Below, one piece after another: positions 42,270-52,700 of a DNA stretch of 64,000 nt. How positions within the stretch are numbered: position 1 is the stretch's first letter; each line of letters starts with the position of its first letter. The stretch spans positions 19,304-83,303 of the forward strand of contig JAPLDJ010000006.1 of the NCBI GenBank assembly GCA_026391805.1, written 5' to 3'. The notes under the pieces were generated by a model that did no database searches, was not told where the DNA came from, and worked only from the letters and a program-made list of their open reading frames with translations. A program made the translations under genes and the position numbers. This stretch comes from Bacteroidota bacterium (lineage in GTDB: Bacteria > Bacteroidota > Bacteroidia > Bacteroidales > FEN-979).

Positions 42270-44888
42270 ATGAAAAAACTTTATGAAATCTTCTCCAGGG
42301 CAGTTATTGTCATGCTCGTGACAATTATTCCGTTGGTATCGTTTGCCCAGGCTACGCAAACACCACAGAAGAAAGAAGATCCGAAAACAACCAAGGAAGA
42401 ACCTAAGAAGAAGGGTTGTGAAAAAGCTCCGACTCACAGTTACTGGTCAGTCACTGCTTTTGGCGGTTTAAATCAGTTCAACGGTGACCTTTCGAAGAAC
42501 CTGTTCCTTAACGACAAGTGGATGTTTGGTGCCGGAGCCACCGTTACCAAGCAATTCACAAGGGTTATCGGCACGCGGTTCATGTTTGGCTGGGAACAGT
42601 TATCAGGCCGGGTTGATAATAAATATGTCCCGGAGGGAGGTAATTCCGATCCTTTGACAGGAATCCAGGGTGATTACATCCGTCAGAATTTCACCTCGTA
42701 TGTCATATCCGGTGATCTGAACCTGACCGTGAACTGGGTAAACTGGATCATGGGCTACAAACCCGAGAGGTTTTTCACCTCTTACCTGATTGGAGGATTC
42801 GGTCTTGATCATACACAGGGCCGGAAATTCAACAACGACAATGGCGCCATCCTGGGTTATACAGGTTATCCGACCCATACCGACGGAACTGACCCATTGA
42901 AATACGGAAATAATGGTGGTATCGGCAAATGGAATGCAGAATTCAAGACGGTTATGGGACTTGGGTTTGATTTCAACTTCTGCAAGCACTGGTCACTCAA
43001 CCCGGAAATTCTCTGGAGATGGAGGGATGGCGATGTACTTGACCTTACCAGGGGTGGTGTAAAAGCCGTTAAGATGGACATGTACAGTGGCGTAAACCTC
43101 GGCCTCACCTATAAGTTTGCATACACCGGATGCAGCCTGGCGCAGATGCAGAAAAACTATCCGCAGGTTAAATTCGAAACCACACCGGCTGTCCTCGTTG
43201 AAAAGGGCGACTCCGTCCAGGTTACAGTCAAGGGAACCTTCCCCGAAAAATATTTCTGCCAGAAAGCTGCCATGTATTTCCAGCCTGTGCTGAATTACGA
43301 AGGCGGTTCATACGCTCTGAAACCGATGACCATCATGGGCGAAAAAGTAACCGGCGACGGCGTGCAGATCAAATACAAGGAGGGCGGAACATTCACTTAT
43401 ACAACCATCTTCCCGTACAAACCTGAAATGGCCACTTCACAGCTTGTTGTTTGCCCGATTGTTTACGACCCCGGCAAGGAACTGAAAGCAATTCCGAAAA
43501 AAGACGACATCAAGGCCAAAACCAAATTTGTTGACCTCTCCTGCAGGGATCTTGCTCCCGGTATTATCCATACCCCGACCAGAATCCTGACCGACATGGT
43601 TCCGCTGATCGGAGATCACGGTTACCTGAAGGAAGTCATCATTTCAAAGAAAGGTATCCTATATTTCAGGATCAACCTCTACAACCTCGACCTGAAATTC
43701 GGTCTGAACAAGGAACAGGCTTCAAAGGATGCCCTTACCGGACTTGATGAATTCATTCAGAAAGCTTGGAAGGTAAAGGATATCTCGATCGACGGTTGGG
43801 CATCACCTGACGGGGAAGAAACCTTCAACGTAGGCCTTTCTGAAAACCGCGCCAAGACAGGCAACACATACATGATCGACCAATATAAAGCTTGGGTAAA
43901 GGCAGCTGAAAAGGACAATAAAGACAAGAAAGCTGTAAAGGCAAAGGTTGATGCTGCAGGTAAAGATGTCAATTTTGTCATCAACCACCATGGACCGGAC
44001 TGGAATGGATTCCTTACCACTGTCAAGGCCAGCAGCATCAAGGATAAAGACAAGATCCTGAATGTGATCAACTCCAGCGGCGACGATAAGAAAAAAGAGC
44101 AGGAGATCCGGAACATGATCCTTATCTATCCTGAACTGGAGCAGAACATGCTTCCGCCGCTCAGGAGGGCAGAGATTACGGCCAATACCTATGAATTCAA
44201 ATATCCGGATGAAGAACTTTCAAAGCTTGCCATCAGCAATCCCGACAAGCTGAAAGTTGAAGAACTCCTCTATGCAGCCACACTGACCAACGATCCTGCA
44301 ACAAGGCAGACCATCTGTGAAAATGCTGCACGGCTGTATCCGAATAACTGGAAGGCCCTGAACAATGCAGGAGCTGCAAACATTCAGGCCGGCAACCTCG
44401 ACAAAGCAGGCGTTAACCTGCAGAAGGCCCAAAGCCTTGCCCCGAACAACGGAATCATCGAGAACAACATCGGAATCCTCTATGCAAAGAAGAAGGATTA
44501 CAAGAAAGCCGAAGATCAGTTCAAGAAAGCACAGCAGCTGGGTGAAAATGAAAACTACAACCTGGGTGTGCTGATGATCCCGAAAGGCGATTATGCAAAA
44601 GCCAACAGCCTGCTGGCAAATGCAAAATGCACCTATAACCTCGGATTGGCACAGCTTGTTTCAGGAAACGTTAAAGATGCCCAGACAACCCTGGGATGCG
44701 CTCCGCAAACCCCGGAAACATTCTACCTGCTGGCGATCTGTGGTGCACGCACCAACAACACCAAGCTTTTGTATGACAACCTGATGAAGGCTTGCTCTGG
44801 CGATGCCAAGTACAAAGCAGAAGCAAAGGGCGACAGGGAATTCTACAATTATGCAAATACACAGGACTTCAAAAACATCGTTAAGTAA
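42270..44888 (+). CDS. Outer-membrane protein with barrel, OmpA-like and TPR parts
   Basis: The 872 residues have a signal peptide (about 1-26), a Lys/Pro/Glu-rich linker (27-50), a beta-barrel-like region with THSYWSVTAFGGLNQFNGDLS and strands to about residue 290, and a region of strand repeats (to about 430). An OmpA-like domain follows (ISIDGWASPDGEETFNVGLSENRA) with a long Lys-rich insert, ending LPPLRRAEI. Three or four TPR-like units close the protein (about 670-870: NNAGAANIQAGNLDKAGVNL and following). OmpA-like domains bind peptidoglycan, and TPR units bind proteins. It could link the outer membrane to the wall and to a partner complex. The consensus promoter and own terminator indicate a highly expressed single gene. 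Confidence 0.8.
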   Translation: MKKLYEIFSRAVIVMLVTIIPLVSFAQATQTPQKKEDPKTTKEEPKKKGCEKAPTHSYWSVTAFGGLNQFNGDLSKNLFLNDKWMFGAGATVTKQFTRVIGTRFMFGWEQLSGRVDNKYVPEGGNSDPLTGIQGDYIRQNFTSYVISGDLNLTVNWVNWIMGYKPERFFTSYLIGGFGLDHTQGRKFNNDNGAILGYTGYPTHTDGTDPLKYGNNGGIGKWNAEFKTVMGLGFDFNFCKHWSLNPEILWRWRDGDVLDLTRGGVKAVKMDMYSGVNLGLTYKFAYTGCSLAQMQKNYPQVKFETTPAVLVEKGDSVQVTVKGTFPEKYFCQKAAMYFQPVLNYEGGSYALKPMTIMGEKVTGDGVQIKYKEGGTFTYTTIFPYKPEMATSQLVVCPIVYDPGKELKAIPKKDDIKAKTKFVDLSCRDLAPGIIHTPTRILTDMVPLIGDHGYLKEVIISKKGILYFRINLYNLDLKFGLNKEQASKDALTGLDEFIQKAWKVKDISIDGWASPDGEETFNVGLSENRAKTGNTYMIDQYKAWVKAAEKDNKDKKAVKAKVDAAGKDVNFVINHHGPDWNGFLTTVKASSIKDKDKILNVINSSGDDKKKEQEIRNMILIYPELEQNMLPPLRRAEITANTYEFKYPDEELSKLAISNPDKLKVEELLYAATLTNDPATRQTICENAARLYPNNWKALNNAGAANIQAGNLDKAGVNLQKAQSLAPNNGIIENNIGILYAKKKDYKKAEDQFKKAQQLGENENYNLGVLMIPKGDYAKANSLLANAKCTYNLGLAQLVSGNVKDAQTTLGCAPQTPETFYLLAICGARTNNTKLLYDNLMKACSGDAKYKAEAKGDREFYNYANTQDFKNIVK

Positions 44889-44908
44889 TCAACGATCATC
44901 CTGAAAAG

Positions 44909-44942
44909 AAAGCCGTTCTGAGCAATCAGGACGGCTTTTTTA
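44909..44942 (+). terminator. Rho-independent terminator of the OmpA/TPR protein gene
   Basis: AAAGCCGTTCTGA (44909-44921) and TCAGGACGGCTTT (44926-44938) pair over 13 bases with one G-T pair and a 4-base loop, followed by T. Confidence 0.9.
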
Positions 44943-44949
44943 TTTACGA

Positions 44950-45285
44950 TTTTTAAAATATTGCGAGGAGCAAAGCGACGAAGCAATCTCCGTAGATAAT
45001 ACCGCAAACTTGTCATTGCGAGTCCCGATGAAATCGGGACGAAGCAACCTCTTCGTGGAATTTCGTGAATCCTTCGTGGATTTTCGTGCAATAATAAGAT
45101 AACTATTATTACTGAAGTTCCACGGAGAAGTTATGAAAGAATGAAGGGGGGTTGCTTCGCTTCGCAAAGATATATGGTGCGAAAACAGATGGAGGTTGCT
45201 TCGCTTCGCTCGCAATGACAAGGTCAATTATTAAGAGAAGGAGATTGCTTCGTCGCTTTGCTCCTCGCAATGTTAATAAAAATCG
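44950..45285. repeat. GCGAGGAGCAAAGCGACGAAGCAATC repeat cluster
   Basis: At least four copies in both orientations of a unit with GCGACGAAGCAATCTCC or its complement GGTTGCTTCGCTTCGC (44957-44990, 45015-45050, 45150-45220, 45240-45270) lie between two genes. A block of TTCGTGGAATTTCGTG words (45049-45093) is set between them. One further copy of the main unit is at 61017-61050. This repeat type is known to me from many unrelated environmental bacteria. Confidence 0.85.
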
Positions 45286-45307
45286 AAGCCCTTGAATTGA
45301 ATCAGGC

Positions 45308-45934
45308 TTAAACCCTTGTGATTCCGAATTCATACTCAGCAGAAATAAGGGCCACCATTTTTCGGTAATCCTCCTCCCGGTTTACAAAATCCAGGTTGTT
45401 CGTGTCAACGATAAGAATCCTCATGTTTTGCTGCTGCCGCAGAAATTCAATGTAGCCAGACTGGATCTTCTCCAGGTAATCGAAATTGATGTTCTGCTCG
45501 TAAGGCCTGCCGCGTTTCATGATGTTGCTCTTGAGATGGTCAATGCTCAGGTAAAGATAGACCAGGAGATCCGGCTTGGGCAGTGAGGCTTCGATGATCT
45601 TGAAAAGCCTTGTGTACAATGCCAGTTCATCTCCTTCAAGCGTTTTCCCGGCAAAGATCATCGATTTGTGGATAAAATAATCGGCGATGGTGAACGATTT
45701 GAAAAGGTCCTGGAACGTAAGCTGGTCCTTCAGCTGCTGATAACGGGAAGCAAGAAACGACAACTCCAGCGGAAAAGCATATTTGGCCTCGTTCTCATAG
45801 AATTTCGGAAGAAAGGCATTGTCTTCAAACTGCTCGAGGATCAATTTCCCGTTATACTCATTTGCAATCCGGGTGGCAAGGGAGGTCTTTCCGGCCCCGA
45901 TATTTCCTTCGATCGCAATAAAATTATACACCAT
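45308..45934 (-). CDS. Deoxynucleoside kinase family protein
   Basis: The 208 residues begin with a P-loop (IAIEGNIGAGKTSLATRIA) and follow the fold of deoxyguanosine/deoxyadenosine kinases: LEQFEDNAFLPKFYEN, a lid with MKRGRPYEQNINFDYLEKIQSGY and a C-terminal ILIVDTNNLDF strand. Such enzymes phosphorylate deoxynucleosides in salvage. Which base is preferred cannot be read. It lies 90 bases downstream of folK on the same strand, a common neighbour pair in Bacteroidetes. ATG at 45934. Confidence 0.9.
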   Translation of the reverse strand: MVYNFIAIEGNIGAGKTSLATRIANEYNGKLILEQFEDNAFLPKFYENEAKYAFPLELSFLASRYQQLKDQLTFQDLFKSFTIADYFIHKSMIFAGKTLEGDELALYTRLFKIIEASLPKPDLLVYLYLSIDHLKSNIMKRGRPYEQNINFDYLEKIQSGYIEFLRQQQNMRILIVDTNNLDFVNREEDYRKMVALISAEYEFGITRV

Positions 45935-46024
45935 CAGAAAACAGGCAGAATACGGTTCAGGTTGTAAATATACGGAGTTATAATTCCCGCTCCGGAAATA
46001 AAAAAGACCGGCAAGGATAAATTA

Positions 46025-46537
46025 TCAACCATTATTGCCTGAAGGAGAATTAATTTTCGTCACTTTATTTTCATCCATGCAATTTGTCAAAAGCTCTCTT
46101 ACGGAAACTCCTGTAACAGGGTGTATCATCTCCGGAGCGAGATCGTTCATTGGTTCAAGGACAAATTTTCGTTCTGCAAGTCTTGGATGCGGTATTATTA
46201 AATTTTCACTCCTTATTATAAGATCGTCGTAAAAAAGGATATCAATATCGATTGTCCTAGAAACATATCCTCCACCGGTGCGATTCCTCCCGCATTGCTC
46301 CTCGATCTCAAGAATTTTCTGCATGACAGCATCAGGCTCCAGAAGGGTCTCCACACACACGACCATGTTCAGGAACTTTGCCTCCGATTGAAAGCCCCAG
46401 GGTTCGGTTTCGTAAAGGGATGACCGGAGCGTGATCATTCCGATCCCTTCAGAAATAAGACTTAGCGCCAGGCCAATCTGTTTTTCCCGTTCACCGAGAT
46501 TGCTGCCCAGCGATAAATAAGTTAAATGGTAGTCCAT
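46025..46537 (-). CDS. folK: 2-amino-4-hydroxy-6-hydroxymethyldihydropteridine pyrophosphokinase
   Basis: FolK moves pyrophosphate from ATP to the pterin before dihydropteroate synthesis in folate production. The 170 residues show YLSLGSNLGEREKQI, YETEPWGFQSEAKFLNMVVCVET, GRNRTGGGYVSRTIDIDILFYDD (metal-binding Asp residues) and IPHPRLAERKFVLEPM. The usual length is 150-170. The next gene on the strand is the deoxynucleoside kinase. Confidence 0.95.
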   Translation of the reverse strand: MDYHLTYLSLGSNLGEREKQIGLALSLISEGIGMITLRSSLYETEPWGFQSEAKFLNMVVCVETLLEPDAVMQKILEIEEQCGRNRTGGGYVSRTIDIDILFYDDLIIRSENLIIPHPRLAERKFVLEPMNDLAPEMIHPVTGVSVRELLTNCMDENKVTKINSPSGNNG

Positions 46538-46589
46538 ATCTATTCCTCAAAGCTTCATCTTATTGGGGGTGACTAAATAAGTACTTATT

Positions 46590-46690
46590 CGCCTTTGTGA
46601 AGACCTTTGTGGCCTTTGTGGTTAAATTTTAAGTGATTGAACCACAAAGGACTCGAAGTACCCACAAAGTCGCACAAAGAAAAATATTCT
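46590..46690. repeat. CACAAAGG word repeat with inverted halves
   Basis: CTTTGTGAAGACCTTTGTGGCC words are followed by AACCACAAAGGACTCGAAGTAC and CACAAAGTCGCACAAAG, so the two halves can pair. A CAACCCCTCAGGGGATGAGG palindrome follows. The array lies between divergent folK and sppA. Confidence 0.8.
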
Positions 46691-46793
46691 ATATACTTTT
46701 TCTTTTTAGTCAACCCCTCAGGGGATGAGGTGAGTTTTTTCACAAAGATAGATTAACCCTTTAAAACTGCTGTTACTTTTATCACCGATTCAT

Positions 46794-46801
46794 TATCTTT
46801 G
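46794..46801 (+). promoter_or_regulatory. Putative -7 box of sppA
   Basis: TATCTTTG is a full match to TAnnTTTG, 24 bases before the ATG at 46826. It rules out an in-frame ATG at 46799 as the real start. Confidence 0.55.
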
Positions 46802-46825
46802 TCTTTCATTCAAACGCTGATCCCT

Positions 46826-48586
46826 ATGAAAGATTTTTTCAAATTCATGTTAGCCTCGATGGTGGGCTTCATCCTTTCAACATTTATCATTACAATTATT
46901 ATAACCACGATCATTGTAATCGTTGTCAGTGTTGCAACACGTCAGGAGATCACGGTTCCGAAGAACTGCATTCTCCAGGTAAAACTCGACCGTCAGATCA
47001 TCGACCGCGGCCCCCGCAGTCCTTTTATCGACCTCTATTCAGGAATAAAACGGGATGGCCTTACCGATATCCTGAGTAGTATCCATAATGCCAAGGATGA
47101 CGCAAATATAAAAGGGATCCTGCTTGATATCAGCGTTATCTCTGCCGGACTGTCGACCATTGATGAGATCCGGGATGCGCTGATCGACTTTAAGAAATCG
47201 GGTAAGTTCATTATCAGTTACAGTGAATTTTATTCCCAGCCGGCCTATTATCTTGCTTCTGTATCCGACCAGATCTATCTTCAGCCGCAGGGAATGATAC
47301 TCTTTAAAGGTCTTGATGCTGAATTGACCTTTATAAAAGGAACCCTCGACAAACTCGACATCAAGATGCAGATCGTGCGTCATGGTAAGTTCAAGGCCGC
47401 GACGGAGCCGCTTTTCCTTGATAAAATGAGCCCCGAAAACCGCACCCAGATCTCTGCCCTGATTAACAATTCCTGGGGTAAGATGGTGGAAGGAATCTCC
47501 GTGTCCAGGGGCATCAGCGAAGTCAAACTGAACCTGCTTGCCGACAGCCTGAATGCACAGGACCCCAAAGATGCATTGAAAAATAAACTTGTCGATAAAC
47601 TCGCTTACAAGGATGAACTCCTGAAAGACCTGCGGCAGAAACTCGGATTGCCGGAAAAAGGGGATATTAATATCATCTCACTGGATAAATATTCTGATGT
47701 TTCTGTCATCCATGACAAGATGTACGGGAAAGACGGAAAGATTGCCGTCATCTATGCCACCGGCTCGATCGCAGGAGGAACGGGCGACGACCAGTCGATC
47801 GGGTCTGAGCAACTGAGCAAGGCTTTGCGGAAAGCGAGAGAGGACAAAAAAATCAAGGCGATCGTTCTCCGGATCAATTCACCCGGAGGAAGCGCACTGG
47901 CCTCCGATGTGATCTGGCGCGAGGTTTCACTGGCAGCGAAGGAGAAACCGGTGGTGGCATCGTTCGGTGATGTTGCCGCTTCCGGTGGGTATTACATTGG
48001 CTGTGCTGCCACGAAGATCTTTGCCGATCCAACCACGATCACAGGATCCATCGGGGTTTTCGGCATCATTCCCAACCTGAAGGGATTGTTCAACAACAAG
48101 CTCGGGATCACCTTTGATGAAGCGAAAACCAATGCCAATTCTGATTATATCGGTATCACCAAGCCGATGTCGCCATATCAGTCGAAGGTACTGCAGGCTG
48201 AGATTGAAAACATCTATTCCACGTTTGTTTCAAAAGTCGCAGCAGGCCGCCATCTCACGGAAGCAGCGGTCGACAGCATCGGACAGGGCCGCGTATGGGG
48301 CGGAAGGGACGCTAAAAAGATCGGGCTGATCGATGAATTCGGTGGATATGACAAAGCCCTTGAAGCAGCAGCAAACCTGGCAGGGCTTAAACACTACAGT
48401 CTCGTCTACCTCCCCGAGCAGAAAGATCCTTTCGAGGATCTGATCGACCAGCTAACCGGGAATGAAACCCGCAGCATCCTTGAAAAGGAAATGGGAGAAT
48501 ATTATCAGTACTTCCAATACCTGAAGGAAATCCAGCAGATGAAAGGGATCCAGGCAAGGATGCCGTTTGGGATCAGCATTAATTAG
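46826..48586 (+). CDS. sppA: Signal peptide peptidase SppA, long (67K) type
   Basis: SppA is a membrane-bound Ser-Lys protease that degrades cut signal peptides. The 586 residues from the ATG at 46826 have one N-terminal membrane helix (FILSTFIITIIITTIIVIVVSV) and two ClpP-like repeats. The Lys lies in the N-terminal repeat (RHGKFKAATEPLF) and the Ser in the C-terminal repeat (GDVAASGGYYIGC), with the later GRVWGGRDAKKIGLIDEFGG segment. That layout is typical of the 67K form. The promoter box at 46794-46801 excludes the upstream ATG. It ends with TAG. Confidence 0.94.
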   Translation: MKDFFKFMLASMVGFILSTFIITIIITTIIVIVVSVATRQEITVPKNCILQVKLDRQIIDRGPRSPFIDLYSGIKRDGLTDILSSIHNAKDDANIKGILLDISVISAGLSTIDEIRDALIDFKKSGKFIISYSEFYSQPAYYLASVSDQIYLQPQGMILFKGLDAELTFIKGTLDKLDIKMQIVRHGKFKAATEPLFLDKMSPENRTQISALINNSWGKMVEGISVSRGISEVKLNLLADSLNAQDPKDALKNKLVDKLAYKDELLKDLRQKLGLPEKGDINIISLDKYSDVSVIHDKMYGKDGKIAVIYATGSIAGGTGDDQSIGSEQLSKALRKAREDKKIKAIVLRINSPGGSALASDVIWREVSLAAKEKPVVASFGDVAASGGYYIGCAATKIFADPTTITGSIGVFGIIPNLKGLFNNKLGITFDEAKTNANSDYIGITKPMSPYQSKVLQAEIENIYSTFVSKVAAGRHLTEAAVDSIGQGRVWGGRDAKKIGLIDEFGGYDKALEAAANLAGLKHYSLVYLPEQKDPFEDLIDQLTGNETRSILEKEMGEYYQYFQYLKEIQQMKGIQARMPFGISIN

Positions 48587-48589
48587 CTC

Positions 48590-48640
48590 GATGGGCGATA
48601 GGCGATTTTTTGTCACCTGTCACCCGTCACCCGTCACTAC
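48590..48640. repeat. GCGATAGG and GTCACC word repeats
   Basis: GATGGGCGATAGGCGAT words (48592-48607) pass into TCACCTGTCACCCGTCACCC words (48611-48638). They fill the gap between the convergent sppA and dihydroorotate-dehydrogenase-like genes and reach the latter's stop codon. Confidence 0.8.
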
Positions 48641-49650
48641 CTCATCGGATAATGGATGAAGATCTCTTCCGACTTCATCAGGATATCGATGTACTGGGCA
48701 CGTTTGTAAGCAAAAGGATCTTTCAGGGACTTGCGTGAAAGTTTCCCGCGGAAAGCATCAACGGAATCATATTTCTTATGATCCATCCAGTCGCTGATTT
48801 CAGCCAGCATCTTCGGGATCTGTCCGAATCCGTTCTTGTAAAGCGTGCTCACAACCTGCACACAATCGGCACCGGCAAGGAGCATCTTCACCACATCTTT
48901 TCCCGAAAAGATCCCGGTGTTGGCACAAACCGAGCCGCGGATCTCGCCATAAAGTAACCCCACATAACGCATCGGAAGGCGCATGTCGTCCTCATTGCTG
49001 AGGTGATACGGAAAATGATGAACTTCCTTGTCGATATCGATGTCCGGCTGGAATAAACGGTTGAAGAGAACAAACCCGTCGACACCTTCAAAATACATCA
49101 TCTGGATCACGTTCAGGACATTGGTATAGAACGGGCTCAGTTTCACGCTGACGGGTATTTTCAGGCTCTTCTTCACATGGTTGACAACATCAAGCTGCTC
49201 ATTGATGATGGCTTTCTCCTCTTTCTTGAAATCACCGGGAACAGAATAAAAATTCAGTTCTATTGCATTCACACCGGTCTCTTCAATCATTTTTGCATAT
49301 TCGAGCCAGGATTCCTCAAAGGTGCAATTCAGGCTGGCGATGACAGGGATCGTCACGGCTTCGACCGTTTTCCGAAGGTGCATCAGGTGCTCGGTTGGAC
49401 CGGCATGTTCGATATCCGGGAAGAGACTGATCATTTCAGCATGGCGTTCGTTGTATTGGTTCAGCTCTTCCGAAAGCTGGAGGCGTTCCAGTTCGATCTG
49501 TTCCTCAAAGAGGGTCTTGTATACGATTGCGGCAGCACCGGCTTCTTCGATCTTTTTAATGTTGTCAAGATCCTTCACAAAATTACTGGCCCCGACAATG
49601 ATGGGATTCTTCAGGTTCAATCCCATGTATTTTGTAGTTAGATTAGCCAT
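48637..49650 (-). CDS. Dihydroorotate dehydrogenase-like flavoprotein
   Basis: The 337 residues form a PyrD-type TIM barrel that starts LTTKYMGLNLKNPIIVGASNFVKD, has VIASLNCTFEESWLEYAKMIEETGVNAIELNFY (substrate loop) and SVKLSPFYTN, and ends with GADCVQVVSTLYKNG (FMN phosphate site). This subgroup is known as dihydroorotate-dehydrogenase-like and often lies next to pyruvate:ferredoxin oxidoreductase, as here. The catalytic base expected in PyrD class 1 (Cys) may be the one in the NCTFEES segment. Its real substrate is unknown. It could form an operon with nifJ, which lies upstream in reverse order (different transcripts also possible). Confidence 0.85.
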   Translation of the reverse strand: MANLTTKYMGLNLKNPIIVGASNFVKDLDNIKKIEEAGAAAIVYKTLFEEQIELERLQLSEELNQYNERHAEMISLFPDIEHAGPTEHLMHLRKTVEAVTIPVIASLNCTFEESWLEYAKMIEETGVNAIELNFYSVPGDFKKEEKAIINEQLDVVNHVKKSLKIPVSVKLSPFYTNVLNVIQMMYFEGVDGFVLFNRLFQPDIDIDKEVHHFPYHLSNEDDMRLPMRYVGLLYGEIRGSVCANTGIFSGKDVVKMLLAGADCVQVVSTLYKNGFGQIPKMLAEISDWMDHKKYDSVDAFRGKLSRKSLKDPFAYKRAQYIDILMKSEEIFIHYPMR

Positions 49651-49674
49651 TGTATCTTTTTTAATTTATGTTTA

Positions 49675-49682
49675 CAAATATA
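49675..49682 (-). promoter_or_regulatory. Putative -7 box of the PyrD-like gene
   Basis: On the minus strand TATATTTG stands 24 bases before the ATG at 49650, which points to a start of transcription separate from nifJ. Confidence 0.5.
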
Positions 49683-49704
49683 CTGATTGACGGCAAATTT
49701 ATGC

Positions 49705-49752
49705 TGTTCGCCATGCGCCTGGCGCTAAGCGCAGGGCGCAGAGCAAACAGCT
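49705..49752. repeat. GCGCCTGGCGCTAAGCGC word repeat
   Basis: CGCCATGCGCCTGGCGCTAA-type words between nifJ and the PyrD-like gene, closely related to the block at 53501-53545 and the one at 17790-17820. Confidence 0.7.
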
Positions 49753-49763
49753 AAATGGCCTTG

Positions 49764-52700
49764 TTATTTCTCAAAACTCATTTCCGAAAGCCTCTTGTAA
49801 TTCATCCACCGCCACTTTGCATTTTCTTCGGCTGCACTGAACAGGACAGCTGCCTCCTCCGGGAACATCTTCTTCAAGGAAGTATAGCGGACTTCACTGT
49901 CAAGGAATACCTGGAATTTAGTCCAGTCGGGATCTTTTGAATCAAGGGTAAACGGATTCTTGCCTTCCTTCTCCCTCATCGGGTTATACCGGTATAACTG
50001 CCAGTACCCGGATTCCACGGCGCGTTCCATCTCTTCCTGGGTTTTGCCCATTCCTCTTCGCAATCCATGGTTGATACAGGGAGCATAAGCTATGACCAGC
50101 GAAGGTCCGTGGTAAGCTTCAGCCTCTTTCATGACCCTGAAAAGCTGGCTGTTGTCGGCGCCCATGGCAACCTGGGCAACGTATGCATACCCGTAAGTCA
50201 TCGCCATTGCGCCAAGGTCCTTTTTACGGACTTTCTTTCCGGATGCTGCAAATTTGGCAACGGCGCCAACCGGAGTGGCTTTTGACGATTGTCCTCCGGT
50301 ATTTGAATAGACTTCGGTATCCAGGACAAGAATATTGATATCCTCACCGGATGCGAGGACATGATCGAGTCCGCCGTAACCAATGTCATACGCCCAGCCA
50401 TCTCCTCCGATGACCCAGACAGATTTTTTCACAAGGTATTGTTTGAGGTCAAGAAGATCCTTTGCAAGCGGATTTTTTTCCTTCTCCAATAAAGGGAGAA
50501 GCTTGTCTGTGGCAGCTTTTGATTTTTCAGGATCATCCTTTCCGTCAAGCCACTCTTTGAATGAATCGAGCGTTTCAACCGCCATCATGTTCTCCTTCAT
50601 GGCTGCCCTCATTTTCTGTGAAATCCTCTTGCGCAGGTTCGTGACCCCGATGGCCATTCCAAAACCATACTCAGCATTGTCTTCGAACAATGAATTGGCC
50701 CAGGCCGGACCATGTCCGTCACGATTGGCCCTGTAAGGTGTGAAAGGAGCTGTTCCTCCATAGATAGAGGAACATCCGGTGGCATTGGAAATCATCATAC
50801 GCTCACCGAAAAGCTGCGTGATCAGCTTTATATAAGGTGTTTCACCGCAACCGGCGCAGGCGCCCGAAAACTCGAAGAGGGGTTGTGCAAACTGGCTGTT
50901 CTTGAACGTCTTTGACCTTGGTGCAACATCGGGTTTGTAGGTGACATTATTGATAAGGTAATCCCAATTTGCAGTCTCAGGCATCTGTGATCCGAGCGGC
51001 TCCAATTCAAGGGCTTTGGTTTTGGAGGGACAAACATCCACGCAGTTGCTGCATCCGGTGCAGTCGAGAACGGTGACCTGGATCCTGAATTCAAGTCCTG
51101 TCAGCTCTTTTCCCAATGCTTTCAGAGTTACCATTCCTTCAGGTGCCTTTTTCTTTTCCTCTTCATTCAGGAGGAAAGGACGGATGGCAGCGTGAGGACA
51201 AACATAGGCGCACTGGTTGCACTGGATACAGTTTTCTGGTATCCATTTCGGGACATCTACAGCGATACCTCTTTTTTCAAGCTGGGTCGTACCGACCGGG
51301 AAGGTCCCGTCTTCACGTCCAAGGAAGGCGCTGACAGGAATATCATCACCTTCAAACCTGTTTACTTTATCAAACACCCGTTTGATGAATTCCGGACGGT
51401 TGGGATCGTCAAACTCGGGTTTTAACTCGATGTCGGCCCATTCGGCAGGAACCTTTATTTCTTCAACTTCACCTCCGCGGTCAATGGCGGCGTTGTTCAT
51501 CGCAACGATCTCCTCCCCTTTCCTGCCGTATGTCTTCTTTATAGCATACTTCATTTCTTTCACGGCCATTTCGTAAGGGATGACGCTGGCCAGTTTGAAG
51601 AAGGTGGATTGCATGATGCTGTTGGTGCGGTTCCCAAGACCGATCTCAACGGCGATTTTTGTGGCATCAATGATATAGAACTTGATCTTGTGCTGAGCCA
51701 GGTATTTTTTCATGTGATCAGGAAGCCTATTCTTGGTCTCTTCAGCGTTCCAGATGCTGTTCAGCAAAAATGTTCCGCCGTCTTTCAGCCCCTTCAGCAT
51801 ATCATATTTTTCAAGGTAGGAAGGAACATGACAGGCAACAAAATCAGGTGTAATCACAAGGTAAGGTGCACGGATGAGCTTGTCACCGAAACGGAGGTGC
51901 GACACCGTGATCCCGCCTGATTTCTTTGAATCGTAGGCAAAATAAGCCTGGGCATATTTATCGGTGGATTCCCCGATGATTTTGATTGAATTTTTATTGG
52001 CACCAACCGTTCCGTCAGCACCGATCCCGAAAAACTTCGCGGAGAAGGTCCCTGGCGGGGCAATGTCGACTTCAGGAAGAAGAGGTAATGAGTGAAAGGT
52101 AACATCATCCACAATCCCCAGGGTGAAATGGTTCTTAGGTTCATTCGCCTTCAGGTTATTGTATACTGAAATGATCTGGGCCGGGGTGGTGTCCTTTGAA
52201 CTCAAACCGTAACGTCCTGCTATGATCATCGGGCGGTCTTCCCTGTCGTAAAACAGATCCCTGATATCCAGGTAAAGCGGATCGCCGTTGGCGCCGGGTT
52301 CTTTTGTGCGGTCGAGAACGGTTATCTTTTTTACGGTTGAAGGTAAAACGTTGAAGAAATACTTCGCTGAGAAAGGCCTGTATAGATGAACGGAGATCAA
52401 TCCTACTTTCTCTCCTTTTCCAGTCAGGTGGTCTATCACATCCTTGATGGTATCTGTGATTGATCCCATGGCGATGAGGATGTTTTCAGCATCCGGAGCG
52501 CCATAATACGTAAAAGGATGGTATTCCCTGCCGGTCAGCTTGGTGATTTCCTGCATGTAATTTTCCACAACGTCGGCAACCGGCTCATAGAATCGGTTAA
52601 CAGCTTCTTTGGCCTGGAAAAAGATATCCGGGTTCTGGGCAGTACCGCGGGTTACCGGGTGCTCGGGATTCAATGCCCGGTCGCGGAATTCCTGCAATGC

